In this document: in pieces, positions 20,000 to 31,099 of the stretch | How positions within the stretch are numbered: the stretch's first letter is position 1 | Layout of the letters: every line of letters begins with the position of its first letter | NCBI GenBank assembly: GCA_021496925.1 | Contig: CP053915.1 | Span: 2,619,001 to 2,683,000, forward strand | DNA length: 64,000 nucleotides | Direction of reading: 5' to 3' | DNA from: Acidovorax sp. YS12 | Lineage (GTDB): Bacteria > Pseudomonadota > Gammaproteobacteria > Burkholderiales > Burkholderiaceae_C | Translations under genes and position numbers: made by a program | The notes under the pieces: generated by a model | Seen by the model: the letters and a program-made list of their open reading frames with translations, nothing else | Databases searched by the model: none | Told to the model about the DNA's origin: nothing

Positions 20000-21066
20000 G
20001 GCAAAAGCTCCTCGTTTTGGTAGAAGCAGGTGTGCTCGCCCAGCACCTGCAGCCAGACAGTCCCCCCCTCACCGGGCAGCACCTGCTCGGGCGCGCAGCG
20101 CGCCTTGAGCACCTCGCCGCCGAGGGTGGCGGTCAGCATCTGGTGCGTGCCCAGGTCCTGCACGCGCGCCACGGCGCACGGCAGCGCACCGGCCTGCCCC
20201 GGCGCGGCCAGCGCCAGGTATTCGGGGCGCACGCCCAGGCGCAGCGCGCCATCGGGCAGCGCACGCGGCAGCGGCATGCGCTGGCCTGCCACCGCCAGCG
20301 CGCCGTCCTGCACCTGCGCGGGCAGGAAGTTCATGCCCGGCGAACCGATGAAGTGGCCGACGAAGGCGTGGCGCGGGCGCTCGAACAGTTCGTCGGGTGC
20401 GCCCACCTGCACGGCGCGCCCGCGCGTCATCACCACCACCTTGTCGGCGAAGGTCAGCGCCTCCACCTGGTCGTGCGTGACGTAGATCAGCGTCAGCTTC
20501 AGCTCGTGGTGGATCTGCTTGAGCTTGCGCCGCAACTGCCACTTCAGGTGCGGGTCGATCACGGTGAGCGGCTCGTCGAACAGCACCGCCGCCACGTCCT
20601 CGCGCACCAGGCCGCGGCCGAGCGAGATCTTCTGCTTGGCGTCGGCCGACAGGCCGGCCGCGCGCTGGTCGAGCTGGCCACTCATCTCCAGCATCTCGGC
20701 GATCTGGCCCACGCGCTGGCGGATGCGCGCCTCGGGCACCTTGCGGTTCTTCAGCGGGAACGCCAGGTTCTCGGCCACCGTCATGGTGTCGTAGATCACC
20801 GGGAACTGGAACACCTGCGCGATGTTGCGCTCCTGCGGGCTGGCGCGCGTCACGTCGCGTTCGTCGAACAGCACGCGCCCCTGCGAGGGCACGAGCAGGC
20901 CCGACATGATGTTCAGCATGGTGGTCTTGCCGCAGCCCGAGGGGCCGAGCAGCGCGTAGGCGCCGCCGTCATCGAACACCATGCTCAAGGGCAGCAGCGC
21001 GTAGTCGCTGTCCTGCTGCGGGTTCGGCCTGTACGAGTGCGCCAGATCGAGTGTGATGCGTGCCAT
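19996..21066 (-). CDS. glpT: Glycerol ABC transporter ATP-binding protein GlpT type
   Basis: 356 residues: an N-terminal ATPase domain (about 1-235) and a C-terminal TOBE-like domain. Walker A is GPSGCGKTT and Walker B is AAVLFDEPLTVID. The usual LSGGQ signature is replaced by LSADAKQKISLGRGL, which suggests an asymmetric pair with GlpS in which one composite site is degenerate. It lies 3 nt after glpS. The name follows the ABC system and is not the enterobacterial glycerol-3-phosphate antiporter. Confidence 0.9.
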
Positions 21067-21069
21067 CGC

Positions 21070-22152
<1,083 letters not shown>

Positions 22153-22230
22153 CTGTGTCTTTCCTGCCCCCGGGGAGCGGCCAATGCCTGCGCGAATCCG
22201 GCACGATACCAGAGACGAATTGCGTATCCG

Positions 22231-22296
22231 TTCATTTTTGTTCCTTATTGATCGAATGTCCTTCGGGATAACCCTCGGTTTTTTCGTTTTGGTTCG
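22231..22296. promoter_or_regulatory. Candidate GlpR operators in the glpS-glpR divergent region
   Basis: Two similar 14-mers, TTCATTTTTGTTCC at 22231 and TTCGTTTTGGTTCG at 22283, agree at 11 of 14 positions and lie 52 bp apart. TTCG-rich T-tract repeats are typical operators of DeoR-family sugar and polyol regulators. The spacing of about five helical turns would allow looping. The whole gap is 22153-22333. Confidence 0.5.
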
Positions 22297-22333
22297 CTTT
22301 TAAAGTCAACGCTCTCATTGGGAGTCCATCCGC

Positions 22334-23095
22334 GTGAACAATCCCCGCCAACTCCAGCTGCTCGAAGAAGTGCGCCAGCGCCACACGGTCAGCGTCGAAC
22401 AGCTCGCCGACACCCTGGGCGTGACACTGCAAACCGTGCGCCGCGACGTACAGCGCCTGGCCGAACAAGGCCTGCTGATGCGCTTCCACGGCGGCGTGCG
22501 CATGCCCGGCTCCACCGTGGAGAATCTGGCCCACACCCAGCGCGAAACGCTGCACGCCGAGGGCAAGGCGCGCATCGCGCGCGCCGTGGCGGCGCAGGTG
22601 CCGCACGGCTGCTCGCTCATCCTGAACATCGGCACCACCACCGAGGCCATCGCGCGCGCGCTGCTGCACCACCGCGGCCTGCGCGTGCTCACCAACAACC
22701 TCAACGTGGCCGCCATCCTCAGCGGCAACCCCGACTGCGAGGTGATCGTGGCCGGCGGCGTGGTGCGCCCGCGCGACCGCGGCATCGTCGGCGAGGCGGC
22801 GGTGGACTTCATCCGCCAGTTCCGCGTGGACATCGCGCTCATCGGCATCTCCGGCATCGAGCCCGACGGCACGCTGCGCGACTTCGATTACCGCGAGGTG
22901 AAGGTGGCGCAGACCATCATCGAGCACGCGCGCGAAGTGTGGCTGGCCGCCGACCACAGCAAGTTCAACCGCCCGGCCATGGTGCAGCTGGCCACGCTGG
23001 AGCAGATCGACCGCCTGTTTACCGACGCCGCGCCGCCCGAGCCCTTCCCCAGCCTGCTGCAGGCGGCCGAGGTGGTCTGCACCGTCTCCGGCTGA
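22334..23095 (+). CDS. glpR: DeoR-family transcriptional regulator of glycerol genes
   Basis: 253 residues from a GTG start (GGGAG about 8 nt upstream). The N-terminal DeoR helix-turn-helix is at residues 5-57 (VSVEQLADTLGVTLQTVRRD), followed by the effector domain with NIGTTTEAIARALL and LIGISGIEPDGTLRDFDYRE, close to GlpR, which senses glycerol-3-phosphate. Divergent from the transporter operon and 35 nt before glpK, so it probably represses both sides. Confidence 0.92.
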   Translation: MNNPRQLQLLEEVRQRHTVSVEQLADTLGVTLQTVRRDVQRLAEQGLLMRFHGGVRMPGSTVENLAHTQRETLHAEGKARIARAVAAQVPHGCSLILNIGTTTEAIARALLHHRGLRVLTNNLNVAAILSGNPDCEVIVAGGVVRPRDRGIVGEAAVDFIRQFRVDIALIGISGIEPDGTLRDFDYREVKVAQTIIEHAREVWLAADHSKFNRPAMVQLATLEQIDRLFTDAAPPEPFPSLLQAAEVVCTVSG

Positions 23096-23130
23096 ACGCC
23101 CCCCCTTCCACCCCCACCGCCTTTCCCGCC

Positions 23131-24630
23131 ATGACCTACCTCCTCGCCCTCGACCAAGGCACCTCCAGTTCGCGCAGCATCGTCTTCGACGCGCACGGCC
23201 ACATCGTGGCCCAGGCCCAGCAGGAGCTGCCGCAGATCTACCCCCAGCCCGGCTGGGTGGAGCACGACCCGATGCTGATCTGGCGCACCCAGCTCGCCAC
23301 CGCGCGCCAGGCGCTGGCACAGGCCGGCATTGCGGCCGGCGACGTGCGCGCGCTGGGCATCACCAACCAGCGCGAGACCACCGTGCTGTGGAACCGCAAG
23401 ACCGGCGCGCCCGTGCACCACGCCATCGTCTGGCAGGACCGGCGCGCCGAACCCGCCTGCGCGCAACTGCGCGCGCAGGGCCACGCCGACGCCATCCAGG
23501 CCAAGACGGGGCTGCTGATCGACGCCTACTTCTCCGGCACCAAGCTGCAGTGGCTGCTCGACAACGTGCCCGGCGCGCGCGCCGCCGCCGAGCGCGGCGA
23601 GCTGGCCTTCGGCACGGTGGACAGCTGGCTCATCTGGCAGCTCACCGGCGGCCAGCGCCACGTCACCGACGTGAGCAACGCCAGCCGCACCATGCTGCTG
23701 AACGTGCACACCAACCAGTGGGACGACGAACTGCTGGCGCTGCTGCGCATCCCGCGCGCGCTGCTGCCCGAGGTGCTGCCCTCCAGCGGCGACTTCGGCC
23801 GCACGGACGCCGGGGTGCTGGGCGCTTCGGTCGCCATCGGCGGCGTGGCCGGCGACCAGCAGAGCGCGCTGTTCGGCCAGGCCTGCTTCAAGGCCGGCAT
23901 GGCCAAGAACACCTACGGCACGGGCTGCTTCATGCTCATGCACACGGGCCAGACCTTCCAGACCTCGCGCAATGGCCTGCTGACCACCAGCGCCGCGCAG
24001 CCCGGCCACACGCCCGAATTCGCGCTCGAAGGCAGCGTGTTCGTCGGCGGCGCCGTGGTGCAGTGGCTGCGCGACGGGCTGCGCGCCATCTCGGCCAGCT
24101 CCGAGGTGCAGTCACTGGCCGAGAGCGTGCCCGACTCGGGCGGCGTGATGATGGTGCCCGCCTTCACCGGCCTGGGCGCGCCCTACTGGAAGCCCGACGC
24201 GCGCGGCACCATCACCGGCCTGACGCGCGGCACCACGCTGGCGCACATCGCGCGCGCGGCGCTCGAATCCATCGCCTACCAGAGCGCCGCGCTGCTCGCC
24301 GCCATGGGCCGCGACGCCGTGGCCGCGGGCGGCGCCCCGGTGAGTGAGCTGCGCGTGGACGGCGGCGCCTGCGTGAACGACCTGCTGATGCAGTTCCAAG
24401 CCGATCTGCTGGGCATCCCCGTGGTGCGCCCGGCCGTGGTGGAAACCACCGCGCTGGGCGCGGCCTACCTGGCCGGGCTGTCGTGCGGCATCTACGCCGA
24501 CACCGAGGAACTGGCGCACCTGTGGCGCGCCGAGCGCCGCTTCCTGCCCACGCTGGAGCGCGCCTGCGCCGCCGAACGCATGGCGCGCTGGGAGCATGCG
24601 GTGGCGCAGACCGCGCTCGGCCATGGCTGA
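23131..24630 (+). CDS. glpK: Glycerol kinase
   Basis: 499 residues of the FGGY kinase family; converts glycerol and ATP to glycerol-3-phosphate in the cytoplasm. Seen: LDQGTSSSRSIVFD (phosphate 1), ITNQRETTVLWNRKTG, YFSGTKLQWLLDN, the FGGY signature GTGCFMLMHTG, and GGACVNDLLMQFQADLLG. Length matches E. coli (502). There is no purine-rich ribosome binding site, so translation may be coupled to glpR 35 nt upstream. Confidence 0.97.
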   Translation: MTYLLALDQGTSSSRSIVFDAHGHIVAQAQQELPQIYPQPGWVEHDPMLIWRTQLATARQALAQAGIAAGDVRALGITNQRETTVLWNRKTGAPVHHAIVWQDRRAEPACAQLRAQGHADAIQAKTGLLIDAYFSGTKLQWLLDNVPGARAAAERGELAFGTVDSWLIWQLTGGQRHVTDVSNASRTMLLNVHTNQWDDELLALLRIPRALLPEVLPSSGDFGRTDAGVLGASVAIGGVAGDQQSALFGQACFKAGMAKNTYGTGCFMLMHTGQTFQTSRNGLLTTSAAQPGHTPEFALEGSVFVGGAVVQWLRDGLRAISASSEVQSLAESVPDSGGVMMVPAFTGLGAPYWKPDARGTITGLTRGTTLAHIARAALESIAYQSAALLAAMGRDAVAAGGAPVSELRVDGGACVNDLLMQFQADLLGIPVVRPAVVETTALGAAYLAGLSCGIYADTEELAHLWRAERRFLPTLERACAAERMARWEHAVAQTALGHG

Positions 24631-24645
24631 GGGATATTCACGCTC

Positions 24646-24687
24646 ATAAAAGAATAGCTTCTAGCGCTTGCTGGCCTTTGGTTTTTG
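24646..24687. repeat. Family A palindromic repeat, copy after glpK
   Basis: AATAGCTTCTAGCGCTTGCTGGCCTTTGG followed by a T-rich stretch, directly after the glpK stop. Same core as the other family A copies, in the orientation that gives a T-run for glpK transcription, so it may act as a terminator. Confidence 0.65.
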
Positions 24688-24702
24688 GCTGTTTTTATGC
24701 TT

Positions 24703-25379
24703 GTGGTGGGTTTGCTTCCCGGAGCCGGGACTCGCCCCGGCGGGCGACCTCCTTTCTTGTCGCGCGACAAGAAAGGAGGCAAAGAAACGCGCCCCGCAGT
24801 CTGCGACCCCCACGCTGCGCGTGGGGGCACACCTGGGGCGAGACGCTGGCGGGGTGCGCTGCGGAACTCGCTGCGCGCTACGCGCTTCGCTCAAACAGCC
24901 GCAGCGAGTCAGTTCACGAAGCATGCGCGACTTCGCGCATGCCACCCCACCACCGCCTCGCCCCAGGCGCAGCCTGAAAGGGGGTGGAGACCGACACGGG
25001 CCATCGCTGCGCTCGGCCTCGCGGGCGCGGGCGCTACGCGCCGCGAAGTCCAGGCCGAGCGCAGCGATGGCCCGTGTCGTCTTCAACCCCCTTCTGGCCG
25101 TACCGAGGAGCGCAGGGCGTGGGGCGGGCGCGTGTGCCGAAGGACACACGCGCTTCGTGATCTGACTTGCCGCGTCTGTTTGAACGGAGCGCCGCAGGCG
25201 CGCAGTGAGTTACGCGGCACCGCCCCACGCCCGAGCACCGCAGGCTGCCCCGGAGCGAAGCGCAGGGGATACGGACAGCAGGGGCGTGCTTCTTTTGCCT
25301 CCTTTTCTTGCACGAGCAAGAAAAGGAGGTCGCCCGCCGGGGCGAGTCCCGGCCCCGGGAAACAAACCCACAAAACCAC
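24703..25379. repeat. 677-bp inverted duplication of a non-coding element (family C)
   Basis: The glpK-proC gap (24631-25512, 882 bp) has no credible gene. It holds two related copies of a roughly 330-bp element facing each other. The outer arms share a perfect 32-nt stretch (24724-24755 and 25322-25353), and the centre is a perfect 27-nt inverted repeat (24993-25019 and 25052-25078). Each outer end also has its own palindrome with CCTCCTTT arms (24748-24779 and 25298-25329). Open frames through the region are by-products of high GC. Confidence 0.85.
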
Positions 25380-25512
25380 TACAAAAAAGAGAGCTACCAG
25401 CGCAATCCCCACGGGGATTTTGCACCCTATATACCCGCAATTTGCGCACAGACGCGCGCGGGCTGCTCCGTTTTTGGTAGTCTGCCGTCCGCAACCATCC
25501 ACGGACCCGCCC

Positions 25513-26340
<828 letters not shown>

Positions 26341-26390
26341 AAAAGCCCTCCAGCGCTTTCCAGGCAAGCGCTGACAGCTATCAAAACAGG
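26341..26390. repeat. Family A palindromic repeat between convergent proC and ubiA
   Basis: AAAAGCCCTCCAGCGCTTTC, then CAGGCAAGCGCTGACAGCTA and TCAAAAC. It fills the 52-nt gap between the two stop codons and could act as a weak bidirectional terminator. Confidence 0.7.
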
Positions 26391-26392
26391 AG

Positions 26393-27265
26393 TTACTGCA
26401 GGGCGTAGCCGAGCGCCACACCGGCGAACAGGGCCACGCCGATCCAGTGGCTTTTGCTGAACGCGGTGAAGCAGCCCGCGCGCGTGCGTGCGCGGATCAG
26501 CGTGTAGTGCCATGCCACCTGCGCCGCCGCCGCGCCCAGGCCCAGCGCCAGCGGCCAGCCGGGCACCAGCGGCCACAGCGCCCAGGCCGTGAGCGCCAGG
26601 CACAGCGCGAAGAACACCATGATGCCGGCCACGTCGAAGCGCCCGAGCGTGATGGCCGAGGTCTTCATGCCGATCTTCAGGTCGTCGTCGCGGTCCACCA
26701 TGGCGTACTCGGTGTCGTAGGCCAGCACCAGGAACAGGTTGGCCAGCCACAGCACCCAGGCCGTGGCCGGCACCTGGCCCTGCACGGCGGCGAAGGCGAT
26801 GACGATGCCGAAGTTGAACGCGATGCCCAGGAACGCCTGCGGCATGGCGAAGAAGCGCTTGGTGAACGGGTACAGGATGGTGAACAGCACCGCGGGCACC
26901 GCCCAGGCGACGGCCTCCCAGCGCGTGGTCAGCACCAGCGCCAGGGACACCAGCGCGAGCGCGGCGCCCAGCAGCGCGGCCTCCTTCACCGACACCTGCC
27001 CGCTGGTGATGGGGCGCGCCTGGGTGCGCTTGACATGGCGGTCGAAGTCGCGGTCGGCGATGTCGTTGATGCAGCAGCCGCTGCTGCGCATCAGCACCGT
27101 GCCTGCCACGAACACCACCAGCAGGTGCCAGCCCGGAAAGCCGCCCGCCGCCACCCACAGCGCCACCAGCGTGGGCCAGACGAGCACCAGCCAGCCAGCG
27201 GGGCGGTTGAAGCGGACCAGGTCGAGGTAGAGCGAGAGGCGGCTGCGCCGCGGTGTATCCGGCAT
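26393..27265 (-). CDS. ubiA: 4-hydroxybenzoate polyprenyltransferase
   Basis: 290 residues with eight to nine membrane helices; attaches the polyprenyl chain to 4-hydroxybenzoate in ubiquinone synthesis. The two Asp-rich, Mg-binding motifs are present: NDIADRDFDRHVKRTQARP (about residues 67-85) and YDTEYAMVDRDDDLKIG (about 183-199). Length equals E. coli UbiA (290). It lies downstream of dps, behind a terminator. Confidence 0.96.
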   Translation of the reverse strand: MPDTPRRSRLSLYLDLVRFNRPAGWLVLVWPTLVALWVAAGGFPGWHLLVVFVAGTVLMRSSGCCINDIADRDFDRHVKRTQARPITSGQVSVKEAALLGAALALVSLALVLTTRWEAVAWAVPAVLFTILYPFTKRFFAMPQAFLGIAFNFGIVIAFAAVQGQVPATAWVLWLANLFLVLAYDTEYAMVDRDDDLKIGMKTSAITLGRFDVAGIMVFFALCLALTAWALWPLVPGWPLALGLGAAAAQVAWHYTLIRARTRAGCFTAFSKSHWIGVALFAGVALGYALQ

Positions 27266-27282
27266 GTGCGTGATCCAAAGAA

Positions 27283-27302
27283 AAAAGGGCCGAAGCCCTT
27301 TT
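27283..27302 (-). terminator. Intrinsic terminator of dps
   Basis: On the minus strand AAAAGGGC-TTCG-GCCCTTTT, an eight-pair stem with a stable TTCG tetraloop followed by T residues, 20 nt after the dps stop and 18 nt before the ubiA start. A degenerate family A repeat (27301-27325) abuts it. Confidence 0.88.
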
Positions 27303-27322
27303 GCAGCTTGCGCTGACTGCTA

Positions 27323-27853
27323 TCAATCTTCCAGCAGCGAGCGCAGCATCCACGCCGTCTGCTCGTGCACCGTCAGGCGCTGGGTCAGCAGGTCGGCGGT
27401 GGGCTCGTCGCCAGCCTTGTCGGCCAGCGGGAACAGCGCGCGCGCGGTGCGCGCCACGGCCTCGTGGCCTTCGACGAGGATGCGCACCATCTCCAGCGCA
27501 TGGGGCGGCTTGACGGGCGCGTCGGCCAGCGAGGTCAGCTTGCCGAACTCGGCGTAGGAGCCGGGCGCGGCGTGGCCCAGCGAGCGGATGCGCTCGGCCA
27601 CCGGATCGACGGCGTTCCACAGCTCGGTGTACTGCGCCATGAACATGGCGTGCAGCGAGTTGAACATCGGGCCGGTGACGTTCCAGTGGAAGTTGTGCGT
27701 GGTCAGGTACAGCGTGTAGGTGTCGGCCAGCAGGCGCGACAGGCCCTGGGCGATGGCGGCGCGGTCCTTGTCGCCGATGCCGATGTTGATGCGCGGCGCG
27801 CCGCCCTTCGCGGTGGCTGCTGCGGCGGCCGATTTGCTGCTGGATTTGGCCAT
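27323..27853 (-). CDS. dps: Dps-family ferritin-like DNA-protection protein
   Basis: 176 residues. The ferritin-like fold carries the Dps inter-subunit ferroxidase residues in HNFHWNVTGPMFNSLHAMF and AVDPVAERIRSLG. The first 20 residues are Lys/Ala/Ser rich and disordered, the type of tail that binds DNA. Dodecamers oxidise Fe(II) with hydrogen peroxide and shield DNA. AGGAGG precedes the ATG. It lies 30 nt after oxyR in the same direction, which fits peroxide control. Confidence 0.96.
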   Translation of the reverse strand: MAKSSSKSAAAAATAKGGAPRINIGIGDKDRAAIAQGLSRLLADTYTLYLTTHNFHWNVTGPMFNSLHAMFMAQYTELWNAVDPVAERIRSLGHAAPGSYAEFGKLTSLADAPVKPPHALEMVRILVEGHEAVARTARALFPLADKAGDEPTADLLTQRLTVHEQTAWMLRSLLED

Positions 27854-27883
27854 GGGGTTACCTCCTGGTTGGGTTGCGGGACT

Positions 27884-28849
27884 TCAAGACAAACGGGTCA
27901 CGCCAGGCAGTTCGCAGGCGTAGATGGCGTTGCGCAGCGCGGCGATGGCCTCGTAGCGCGTGAAGCTGCGGCGCCAGGCCAGCACCACGCGGCGCATGGG
28001 CGGGCCGGCGCCGTCGGCGTCCTGGATGGGCAGGTAGCGGATGTGGTTGTCGTCGCTCTTGCGGCGGCGCACGCCGCGGTGCAGCGCGTCGCGCGGCACC
28101 GACAGGCGCGGCACCAGCGTGACGCCCATGCCGGCCGACACCATGTGCTTGATGGTCTCCAGCGACGAGCCCTCGAAGGTGCGGCGGATGCCCTCGGCGT
28201 TGCTGGCGTAGCGCGCGAACTCGGGGCAGACCTCGAGCACGTGGTCGCGGAAGCAATGGCCCGTGCCCAGCAGCAGCATGGTCTCGTTCTTCAGCTCCTC
28301 GGTGGAGACGCTGTCGCGCTCGGCCAGCGGGTGGCTGCTGGGCACGGCGGCCATGAAGGGCTCGTCGTACAGCGTCGCCATGGCCAGGCCGGTGTCGGGG
28401 AAGGGCTCGGCCAGGATGGCGCAGTCGATCTCGCCGGTGCGCAGCATCTCCAGCAGCTTGATGGTGAAGTTCTCCTGCAGCATCAGCGGCATCTGCGGCG
28501 TACGCGCGATGGCCTGGCGCACCAGCTCGGGCAGCAGGTAGGGGCCGATGGTGTAGATCACGCCGAGCGTGAGCGCGCCGGCCAGCGGGTCCTTGCCGCG
28601 CTTGGCGATCTCCTTGATGGCCGCGGCCTGCTCCAGCACGCTCTGCGCCTGGCGCACGATGTCCTCGCCCAGCGGGGTGACGGTGACTTCGCCCGCGCTG
28701 CGCTCGAAGATCTTCACGTCCAGCTCGTCCTCGAGCTTCTTCACGGCCACCGACAGCGTGGGCTGCGACACGTAGCAGGCATCGGCAGCGCGGCCGAAGT
28801 GCTTTTCACGGGCCACGGCGACGATGTACTTGAGTTCGGTCAGTGTCAT
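27884..28849 (-). CDS. oxyR: Peroxide-sensing LysR-type regulator OxyR
   Basis: 321 residues. The N-terminal winged helix-turn-helix (residues 1-60) reads MTLTELKYIVAVAREKHFGR. The redox cysteines fall exactly at residues 199 and 208 (GTGHCFRDHVLEVCPEF), the pair that forms the H2O2-induced disulfide in E. coli OxyR. The ATG at 28849 is chosen because it puts the Cys pair at the canonical numbers and gives the usual first residues. It follows recG by 37 nt; recG-oxyR adjacency is known in pseudomonads. Confidence 0.97.
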   Translation of the reverse strand: MTLTELKYIVAVAREKHFGRAADACYVSQPTLSVAVKKLEDELDVKIFERSAGEVTVTPLGEDIVRQAQSVLEQAAAIKEIAKRGKDPLAGALTLGVIYTIGPYLLPELVRQAIARTPQMPLMLQENFTIKLLEMLRTGEIDCAILAEPFPDTGLAMATLYDEPFMAAVPSSHPLAERDSVSTEELKNETMLLLGTGHCFRDHVLEVCPEFARYASNAEGIRRTFEGSSLETIKHMVSAGMGVTLVPRLSVPRDALHRGVRRRKSDDNHIRYLPIQDADGAGPPMRRVVLAWRRSFTRYEAIAALRNAIYACELPGVTRLS

Positions 28850-28886
28850 GGGTGCCATTGTGCCGCCTCGGAACGCTGGCACATTC

Positions 28887-31037
28887 TCAGGCTTTCAGAA
28901 AGTCGGATTTACCACCAAGCCAGCGGGCGATATGCCGCTGGGCCAGCGCCGGGTGGCGGTCCAGCATCAGCGGGGCGGTTTCGCGCGCCCATTCGAGCAG
29001 GGCCTTGTCGGCCTCCAGGTCGGCGAAGCGCAGCAGCGGCGCGCCGGACTGGCGCGCGCCGAGGAATTCGCCGGGCCCGCGGATCTCCAGGTCGCGCCGC
29101 GCGATCTCGAAGCCGTCGCTGGTCTCGGCCATGGCGCGCAGGCGGTCCCGGGCGGTCTCGCCCAGGCGCCCGCTCTCGCCCGTGGCGTACAGCAGCACGC
29201 AGGCCGACGCGGCGGCGCCGCGCCCCACGCGCCCGCGCAGCTGGTGCAGCTGCGACAGGCCGAAGCGCTCGGCATGCTCGATCACCATGAGCGAGGCGTT
29301 GGGCACGTCCACTCCCACCTCGATCACGGTGGTGGAGACCAGCACGCCCATGGCGCTGCTGGTGAACTGCGCCATCACGGCCTTCTTCTCGGCGCTGGGC
29401 ATGCGCGAGTGCAGCAGGCCCACCTGCACGCCCGGCAGGGCTTCGCTCAGGTCGGCGTGCGTGGCCGTGGCGTTGGACAGGTCCAGCGCCTCGCTTTCCT
29501 CGATCAGCGGGCACACCCAGTACACCTGGCGACCCTGCGCCACCTGGGCGCCGATGCGCGCGATGACCTCGTCCTTGCGGCTGTCGGCGATCAGCTTGGT
29601 GACCACGGGCGTGCGCCCGGGCGGCAGCTCGTCGATGGTGGAGACGTCAAGGTCGGCGTAGTAGCTCATGGCCAGCGTGCGCGGAATGGGCGTGGCGCTC
29701 ATCATGAGCATGTGCGGCTCCATGCGCTGGTCTTCGAGCTTTTGCCGCAGCGCCAGGCGCTGCGCCACGCCGAAGCGGTGCTGCTCGTCGATCACCGCCA
29801 GCCCCAGGCGCGCGAACTGCACCTGCTCCTGGATCACGGCGTGCGTGCCCACCACCAGCGCCGCCTCGCCGCTGGCCACCAGCGCCAGCATGGCGGCGCG
29901 CTCCTTCTTCTTCTGCGCGCCCGCCAGCCAGGCCACGCGCAGGCCCCGGGGCGCGAGCAGCGGCTCCAGCCAGCCCACGAGCTTGCCGAAGTGCTGCTCC
30001 GCCAGGATTTCGGTGGGCGCCATGAGCGCGCACTGCCAGCCGGCGTCGATGGCGATGACGGCCGCGAGCGCCGCCACCACGGTCTTGCCCGCGCCCACGT
30101 CGCCCTGCAGCAGCCGGTGCATGGGGCGGCTGCGCGCCATGTCGTGGGCGATTTCGCCGCACACGCGGCGCTGCGCCGCCGTGAGCGCGAACGGCAGCGC
30201 CGCCAGCAACTGCTCGTGCAGCGCCAGCCCGGGCGCGTCCTGCGCTGGCGCGGGCCGCAGCACGGGCGCGCGCAGGTGGTCGCGCTCGCGCTTGGCGGTG
30301 AGCTGCGACAGCTGCTGCGCCAGCAGCTCCTCGGCCTTCAGGCGCTGCCACGCCGGGTGGCTCTGGTCCTCCAGCGTGGCCAGGGCCACGTCGGGCGTGG
30401 GGTGGTGCAAAAAAAGGAGCGCCTCGCGTAGATCCCACGGGCGCTGCAGGCCGTTTTGGCCCCAAAAACAGGGCGGCGCCACGCCGGCCGGCAGGGTCTC
30501 GGACAGGTCGGCGCGCTGCAGCCCGCCCACCACCGCGCGGCGCAGGTAGGCCTGCGGCAGCTGCGCCACCGTCGGATACACCGGCGTCAGGGCCTGGGGC
30601 AGCTCGCCCTCGGCCTTGCGGAAGGCCGGGTGCAGCATCTGCCGCCCCCAGAAGCCGCCGCGCACCTCGCCACGCAGGCGCAGGCGCGCGCCCACGGCCA
30701 GGGTTTTCTGGTGCGAGGGGTAGAAGCTGAAGAAGGTCAGCTCGCAGGTGCCGGTGCCGTCGTCCACCACCACCTTGAGCAGGCGGCGCGGGCGCAGTTG
30801 CACCTCGCACGCGGTCACCGTGGCCTCGATCTGCGCCGCCTCGCCATCGCGCAGCGCGCGGATGGGAGTGATGCGCGTCTCGTCCTCGTAGCGCAGCGGC
30901 AGGTGCAGCGCCAGGTCGATGTCGCGCACCAGCCCCAGCTTGCGCAGGGCCTGCTGGGCGGGGCTGGGCGCGGGTTTAGGCTTGGCGCCCGTCGCGGGCG
31001 CGACGGGACCGGAGGGGGGCGATTTCTGGCGGGGCAC
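28887..31037 (-). CDS. recG: ATP-dependent DNA helicase RecG
   Basis: 716 residues; reverses stalled replication forks and processes branched DNA. An N-terminal wedge/OB domain (about 30-200) is followed by helicase domains with Walker A LLQGDVGAGKTVVA, the DEQH box (AVIDEQHRFG), motif III (MMSATPIPRTL) and motif VI (HQLRGRVGRG). The C-terminal TRG-like region reads RRDLEIRGPGEFLGARQSG. Longer than E. coli RecG (693) because of a Pro/Ala-rich N-terminal extension. Divergent from the HD-GYP gene. Confidence 0.97.
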   Translation of the reverse strand: MPRQKSPPSGPVAPATGAKPKPAPSPAQQALRKLGLVRDIDLALHLPLRYEDETRITPIRALRDGEAAQIEATVTACEVQLRPRRLLKVVVDDGTGTCELTFFSFYPSHQKTLAVGARLRLRGEVRGGFWGRQMLHPAFRKAEGELPQALTPVYPTVAQLPQAYLRRAVVGGLQRADLSETLPAGVAPPCFWGQNGLQRPWDLREALLFLHHPTPDVALATLEDQSHPAWQRLKAEELLAQQLSQLTAKRERDHLRAPVLRPAPAQDAPGLALHEQLLAALPFALTAAQRRVCGEIAHDMARSRPMHRLLQGDVGAGKTVVAALAAVIAIDAGWQCALMAPTEILAEQHFGKLVGWLEPLLAPRGLRVAWLAGAQKKKERAAMLALVASGEAALVVGTHAVIQEQVQFARLGLAVIDEQHRFGVAQRLALRQKLEDQRMEPHMLMMSATPIPRTLAMSYYADLDVSTIDELPPGRTPVVTKLIADSRKDEVIARIGAQVAQGRQVYWVCPLIEESEALDLSNATATHADLSEALPGVQVGLLHSRMPSAEKKAVMAQFTSSAMGVLVSTTVIEVGVDVPNASLMVIEHAERFGLSQLHQLRGRVGRGAAASACVLLYATGESGRLGETARDRLRAMAETSDGFEIARRDLEIRGPGEFLGARQSGAPLLRFADLEADKALLEWARETAPLMLDRHPALAQRHIARWLGGKSDFLKA

Positions 31038-31099
31038 GCAAAAAGGCTACCATGGCTTGTCGCGCGATTTGCCGATTTCCGTTTCGTTTCGTTTCCGCC

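Noticed and set aside
24703..25379. CRISPR array or integron attC sites
   Set aside because: There are no regularly spaced direct repeats with unique spacers and no cas or integrase gene; the structure is one large inverted pair.
24685..25512. Open frame extending proC upstream by about 276 codons
   Set aside because: The extension runs through the inverted repeat element, is not protein-like, and proC homologues begin at the ATG at 25513.
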